DNA from: an uncultured Oscillospiraceae bacterium
GTDB lineage: Bacteria > Bacillota > Clostridia > Oscillospirales > Oscillospiraceae
Direction: 5' to 3'
Assembly (NCBI GenBank): GCA_934660965.1
Contig: CAKUIM010000001.1
Coordinates: forward strand, 1 to 64,000
DNA length: 64,000 nt
Position numbers and translations under genes: made by a program. Position 1 is the first letter of the stretch. Each line of letters starts with the position of its first letter. A model generated the notes under the pieces. It worked only from the letters and a program-made list of their open reading frames with translations, made no database searches and was not told the origin of the DNA. Positions 60,676 through 64,000 of this stretch are shown one piece after another.

Positions 60676-61671
60676 TTATTTTCCGGAGGGGGCGCGGTTG
60701 GGCTCCACGGCGTCGAACACGCCCTTGGCACCGGCGCACAGCCCGGCAAGGCCCTGGATCTCGCTGGGGATGATGATCTTGGTGGCCCGGCCGTCGGCGG
60801 CCTTCTGGAAGGCCTCCAGTGCCTTGATCTTCAAAACGCCCTCGCCGGGGGCGGCCTCATTGATGAGCTTGATGGCGTCGGCGGTGGCCTGCTGTACCTT
60901 CAAAATGGCCTCGGCCTCGGCGTCGGCCTCCAGGATACGGGCCTGCCGGGCGCCCTCGGCCCGGAGGATGGCGGACTGCTTTTCGGCGTCTGCCCGGAGG
61001 ATGGCGGACTGCTTCTCGCCCTCGGCCACCAGGATCTGGGACTGCTTCTGGCCCTCGGCCTGGAGGATGGCCTCCCGGCGCTCCCGCTCGGCCCGCATCT
61101 GCTTTTCCATGGACTCCTGAATGTCCCGGGGGGGCATGATGTTCTTCAGCTCCACCCGGTTGACCTTGATGCCCCAGGGGTCGGTGGCCTCGTCGAGGAT
61201 GGCGCGCATCTGGGTGTTGATGTGGTCGCGGCTGGTGAGGGACTGGTCAAGCTCCAGGTCGCCGATGATGTTCCGGAGGGTGGTGGCGGTGAGGTTCTCA
61301 ATGGCGCTCATGGGGTGCTCCACGCCGTAGGTATAGAGCTTGGGGTCGGTGATCTGGAAGTAGATGACGGTGTCGATCTGCATGGTGACGTTGTCCTTGG
61401 TGATGACGGGCTGGGGCTCAAAGTCCACCACCTGCTCCTTGAGGGAGACGGTCTTGGCGATGCGCTCGATGAAGGGGATCTTCAGGTGCAGCCCCACGCC
61501 CCACACCGCCTGGAAGGCGCCCAGGCGCTCCACCACCACGGCCTTGGACTGCTGCACCACCCGGATGTTGGATGCCAGGATAAACAGCACCACGATCACG
61601 ATGACCACCGGGATGGCAATGCCCAGCACCCGGCTCACTCCATAGGAAATGTCTGCTCTGATATTCAGCAT
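60676..61671 (-). CDS. SPFH/Band 7 (stomatin-like) membrane protein
   Basis: 331 residues. One N-terminal membrane helix (about 16-37), then an SPFH domain (about 39-200; VVQQSKAVVVERLGAFQAVWGVGLHLKIPFIERI) and a long coiled-coil region with repeating KQS/AEGEKQSAIL units (about 195-265), followed by a hydrophobic C-terminal part. Such proteins form large rings in membrane microdomains. The ATG at 61671 follows GGAGGAGACAAC and overlaps the nfeD stop by 7 bp, so the two are translationally coupled, a standard stomatin-NfeD pairing. Confidence 0.95.
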   Translation of the reverse strand: MLNIRADISYGVSRVLGIAIPVVIVIVVLFILASNIRVVQQSKAVVVERLGAFQAVWGVGLHLKIPFIERIAKTVSLKEQVVDFEPQPVITKDNVTMQIDTVIYFQITDPKLYTYGVEHPMSAIENLTATTLRNIIGDLELDQSLTSRDHINTQMRAILDEATDPWGIKVNRVELKNIMPPRDIQESMEKQMRAERERREAILQAEGQKQSQILVAEGEKQSAILRADAEKQSAILRAEGARQARILEADAEAEAILKVQQATADAIKLINEAAPGEGVLKIKALEAFQKAADGRATKIIIPSEIQGLAGLCAGAKGVFDAVEPNRAPSGK

Positions 61672-62111
61672 GTTGTCTCCTCCTTGCACAGCTGTACGAA
61701 TACCTTCACGCCCTCGATGCGCTCAATGCGCACAAGACTGCCCGCGGGGATGGGCTCGTCCCCCTCGCTGCGGGCCGTCCAGGTCACGCCGCCCACGATG
61801 ACGGCGCCCTTCCCCCGGATGTTGTCGATGTCCTCGGTGACCCGGGCCTCGCTGCCAATGACCCGGTCGGCATTGGTGGGCACCACCCTGGAATTGAGAT
61901 AGCGCCTGGCAAGGGGCCGCACTGCCGCAAGGCAGACAAGGCTCACGCCGATAAACAGCGTCAGCTGCACCCACAGCGGGGCGTGGAGCAGCGCTGAGAT
62001 CAGCGCCAAGAGTGCCCCGGCGGCAAACCAGATGGACGTCAGGCCCACGCTGATGCCCTCCGCCACAACAAACACGATCAGCAGCCCCAGCCAGATCAGC
62101 TCCAGCACCAT
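61665..62111 (-). CDS. NfeD-family membrane protein
   Basis: 148 residues. Three predicted helices in the first ~70 residues, then a C-terminal OB-fold domain (about 80-145; GSEARVTEDIDNIRGKGAVIVGG...RIERIEGVKVFV) typical of short NfeD. It is the partner of the SPFH protein encoded immediately downstream. I chose the ATG at 62111, 8 nt after AAAGGAG; the GTG three codons upstream is flush with that site. Confidence 0.92.
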   Translation of the reverse strand: MVLELIWLGLLIVFVVAEGISVGLTSIWFAAGALLALISALLHAPLWVQLTLFIGVSLVCLAAVRPLARRYLNSRVVPTNADRVIGSEARVTEDIDNIRGKGAVIVGGVTWTARSEGDEPIPAGSLVRIERIEGVKVFVQLCKEETTC

Positions 62112-62146
62112 TTTCCTCACTCCTTTCTCTTTTCTCCCCTTACTTT

Positions 62147-62175
62147 ATCATACCCGGGGGCCGCACGCCATAAAA
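62147..62175 (-). promoter_or_regulatory. Possible promoter of the NfeD-SPFH operon
   Basis: Minus strand TTTTAT (62175-62170), 17 bp, TATGAT (62152-62147). The -10 is good and the -35 weak. Confidence 0.4.
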
Positions 62176-62210
62176 ATCAGTTAAAAATCCGATAAAACCC
62201 TTCACAGGCG

Positions 62211-62239
62211 TTGCCAGCGCCCCGGTTTTCCGCTATACT
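62211..62239 (+). promoter_or_regulatory. Sigma-A promoter of the rRNA methyltransferase gene
   Basis: TTGCCA (62211-62216), 17 bp, TATACT (62234-62239). The leader has an AAGCCCT...AGGGCTT pairing before a T-rich stretch, which might act as a weak attenuator. Confidence 0.75.
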
Positions 62240-62316
62240 GATTCCGGTATCAAAAGTGTAAGCCCTACACCAGATGGAAGGTCAAGGGCTTTTGAAAATT
62301 TTTTAGGAATGGTCAT

Positions 62317-63441
62317 ATGGAGCGTCAATTTACCTTTATTATCCCCACCCTGATGGGGGTGGAGAGCCTTGTCTCCCACGAATTGAAAAAGCTGGGCCTT
62401 GCCGACGTGCGCGCGGAGAACGGGCGGGTGCTCTGTTCCGGGTCCCTTGCCGACATCGCCCGCATCAACCTCAACCTGCGCACCGGCGCCCGGGTGCTGC
62501 TCCAGCTGGGCCAGTTCCCCGCCCGCAGCTTCGAGCAGCTCTTCGACGGCACCGCCGCCCTCCCCTGGGAGGAGTTCATCCCCCTGGGAGGCCAGTTCCC
62601 GGTGAAGGGCTACACCATTACCTCCCAGCTTCACGCCGTCCCCCCCTGCCAGGCCATCATCAAAAAGGCCATCGCCAAAAGGTTGGGGCAGGTGTACGGT
62701 TTGGAGACGCTGCCGGAGGACGGGCCCCTCTACCAGGTGCAGTTCTCCATTTTGAAGGATCAGGCGGTGCTCATGCTGGACACCTCCGGCGAGAGCCTTT
62801 ATAAGCGGGGCTACCGGGCCCAGGGGGTGGCCGCCCCCCTGCGGGAAACTCTGGCCGCCGCCCTTGTGATGCTCAGCCGCTATAAGGGCCGGGACCCCTT
62901 CTGCGACCCCTTCTGCGGCAGCGGCACCATCGCCATTGAGGCCGCCCTCATCGCCAAAAACCGTGCCCCGGGGCTAAACCGCTCCTTCTCCGCCCAGAAG
63001 TGGGCCTGGGTGCCCTCGGGCATCTGGATGGACGCCGCCGATGAGGCCATGGACCGCGAGTTCCACGGCCGGTATGAAATCTGGGGCGGCGACATTGACC
63101 CCGCCGCCGTGGAGCTCTCCCGCCACAACGCGGCCCTGGCCGAGGTGGACGACACGGTGCGCTTCGAGGTAGCCGACGCCGCCCGCTTCCACTGGGGCGG
63201 CCTGCGGGGCCGGGTGGTGACCAACCCGCCCTACGGCGAGCGGCTGCTGGAAAAGAAGGAGGCGGAGGAGCTCTACCGGGCCTTCGGCCGGGCCATGGAC
63301 AAGCTGCCGGAGGGCTGGCAGGTGGATGTTCTCTCCTCCCACACCGAGTTTGAGCGCGCCTTCGGCCGCCCGGCGGACAAAAAGCGCAAGCTCTACAACG
63401 GCATGCTCAAGTGCGACCTGTTCATGTACGGAACATTCTGA
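62317..63441 (+). CDS. THUMP-domain class I rRNA methyltransferase (RlmL N-terminal type, YpsC-like)
   Basis: 374 residues. An N-terminal ferredoxin-like/THUMP region (about 1-160), then a Rossmann methyltransferase domain with the SAM motif DPFCGSGT (197-204) and the catalytic NPPY (303-306) in TNPPYGERL, typical of N2-guanine modification of 23S rRNA. The length and layout match Bacillota YpsC/RlmL-like proteins without the second RlmK domain of E. coli. The ribosome binding site (AGGAA) is weak. The lipid kinase gene follows 18 bp later, probably in the same transcript. Confidence 0.9.
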   Translation: MERQFTFIIPTLMGVESLVSHELKKLGLADVRAENGRVLCSGSLADIARINLNLRTGARVLLQLGQFPARSFEQLFDGTAALPWEEFIPLGGQFPVKGYTITSQLHAVPPCQAIIKKAIAKRLGQVYGLETLPEDGPLYQVQFSILKDQAVLMLDTSGESLYKRGYRAQGVAAPLRETLAAALVMLSRYKGRDPFCDPFCGSGTIAIEAALIAKNRAPGLNRSFSAQKWAWVPSGIWMDAADEAMDREFHGRYEIWGGDIDPAAVELSRHNAALAEVDDTVRFEVADAARFHWGGLRGRVVTNPPYGERLLEKKEAEELYRAFGRAMDKLPEGWQVDVLSSHTEFERAFGRPADKKRKLYNGMLKCDLFMYGTF

Positions 63442-63459
63442 CCGACTGGGGGCCTTTTC

Positions 63460-64000
63460 ATGAAACATCTTTTTATCATCCACGGCCTTGCCCGGGCCAA
63501 CCGGAAAAAGCGGCAGCTCTTCGACCGTCTGATGGCTCAGATCGACCATCTGGAGGGCGATGTGGAGGTTCAGTTCACCGACCCGCCGGAGTGGGGCGCC
63601 GAGCAGATCGCCCGGGAGTGGGCCAGCCGGGGCCAGCCCATCCGCATCTACGCCTGCGGCGGCGACGGCACCCTCAACGAGGTGGTCAACGGCGCGGCGG
63701 GGCACGATAATGCCGCGGTCACCAACGTCCCCCTGGGCACCGGCAACGACTTTCTCAAAATTTTCGGAGACGACTACCGGGCGCTGTTCTCCGACCTGCC
63801 CGCCCTGATGCACGGCCCCCAGGCCGCCTTTGACCTGATGGACTGCAACGGGCGGCTGGGCATCGACGTGGTGTGTGCCGGGGTGGACGCGCGCATCGCC
63901 GCGGATGTGGACAAGTACAAGAACCTTCCCGGGGTGTCCGGCATGGGCAGCTACGTGCTCTCCCTCATCGAAAACGTCCTCTTCCGGGGCATCACCCGGC
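63460..64000 (+). CDS. Diacylglycerol kinase-family lipid kinase (partial, runs off the window)
   Basis: The first 180 codons are in the window with no stop. MKHLFIIHGLARANRKKRQLF and the nucleotide motif ACGGDGTLNEVVNG, followed by NVPLGTGNDFLKIFG, mark the DAGK/YegS/LCB5 family, which phosphorylates lipids at the membrane. The GGDGT and GTGNDF motifs are intact. The C-terminal half, which decides between DgkB and YegS types, is outside. The ATG at 63460 has only a weak GGGGG ribosome binding site, so translation may depend on read-through from the methyltransferase gene. Confidence 0.9.
   Translation, partial: MKHLFIIHGLARANRKKRQLFDRLMAQIDHLEGDVEVQFTDPPEWGAEQIAREWASRGQPIRIYACGGDGTLNEVVNGAAGHDNAAVTNVPLGTGNDFLKIFGDDYRALFSDLPALMHGPQAAFDLMDCNGRLGIDVVCAGVDARIAADVDKYKNLPGVSGMGSYVLSLIENVLFRGITR

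Overview
The window looks like chromosome of a GC-rich, spore-forming, anaerobic member of the Bacillota (Clostridia), most likely Oscillospiraceae (Flavonifractor/Lawsonibacter/Dysosmobacter-like). Reasons: a complete spoIIA operon (spoIIAA-spoIIAB-sigF) and spoIIID, two [FeFe]-hydrogenase-type proteins, IreB and UPF0340 (both Bacillota families), strong AGGAGG ribosome binding sites, and very regular sigma-A promoters (TTGACA-17-TATAAT type) set in an otherwise GC-rich sequence. The family-level name is inference; no 16S gene is present. I see no CRISPR array, prophage, transposase or plasmid gene.

Layout. 1-0.6 kb: minus-strand tRNA cluster (Gly-Arg-His-Gln in transcription order). 0.8-4.5 kb: plus-strand C26 glutamine-amidotransferase-type hydrolase, M32 carboxypeptidase, SDR oxidoreductase, UPF0340 protein. 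4.6-6.9 kb: minus asnA-lysA operon (aspartate-family amino acids), divergent from a plus M29 aminopeptidase and an alpha-phosphoglucomutase. 10.3-13.1 kb: minus rpsU and leuS. 13.3-14.8 kb: spoIIA operon. 14.8-16.4 kb: minus sirtuin-CPBP protease pair. 16.7-27.4 kb: a large minus-strand peptide-use block, Nudix-pepF-4TM protein followed by oppABCDF plus a small membrane protein. 27.8-32.6 kb: plus-strand hydrogen-sensing/hydrogenase operon (two thioredoxin-like [2Fe-2S] proteins, a PAS-containing sensory [FeFe] hydrogenase, a SpoIIE/PP2C phosphatase, a group-B-like [FeFe] hydrogenase). 32.9-38 kb: two class III CoA-transferases and an AraC regulator (minus), divergent from a phosphotriesterase-family hydrolase (plus). 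38.1-45.8 kb: rpoC and rpoB (minus). 46.2-49.2 kb: small conserved protein, SH3-NlpC/P60 cell-wall hydrolase, IreB, transglutaminase-like lipoprotein. 49.3-52.1 kb: MalY/PatB aminotransferase (minus), VanX-Nudix fusion (plus), SpoIIID (minus). 52.3-60.6 kb: a 2748-residue SLH/InlB-repeat surface protein. 60.7-62.1 kb: NfeD-SPFH pair (minus). 62.3-64 kb: rRNA methyltransferase and the start of a diacylglycerol-kinase-family gene that runs off the end.

How the parts fit. Peptide use is strongly represented: Opp importer, PepF, M29 and M32 peptidases, a D-Ala-D-Ala-type dipeptidase and an NlpC/P60 hydrolase. Sporulation control is split between two places. The hydrogenase operon pairs a probable H2/redox sensor with a phosphatase and a second hydrogenase. 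The CoA-transferase/AraC/phosphotriesterase locus looks like an inducible catabolic module with an unknown substrate.

Start codons were re-chosen where the Shine-Dalgarno spacing demanded it; several genes probably start with TTG or GTG (leuS, ireB, spoIIID, the VanX-Nudix fusion, oppB, UPF0340, the Nudix gene, sigF). The non-coding sequence is notable for a palindromic repeat family with hairpins of differing sequence at the same place, a perfect 18-bp operator-like palindrome at a start site, and several bidirectional terminators between convergent genes.
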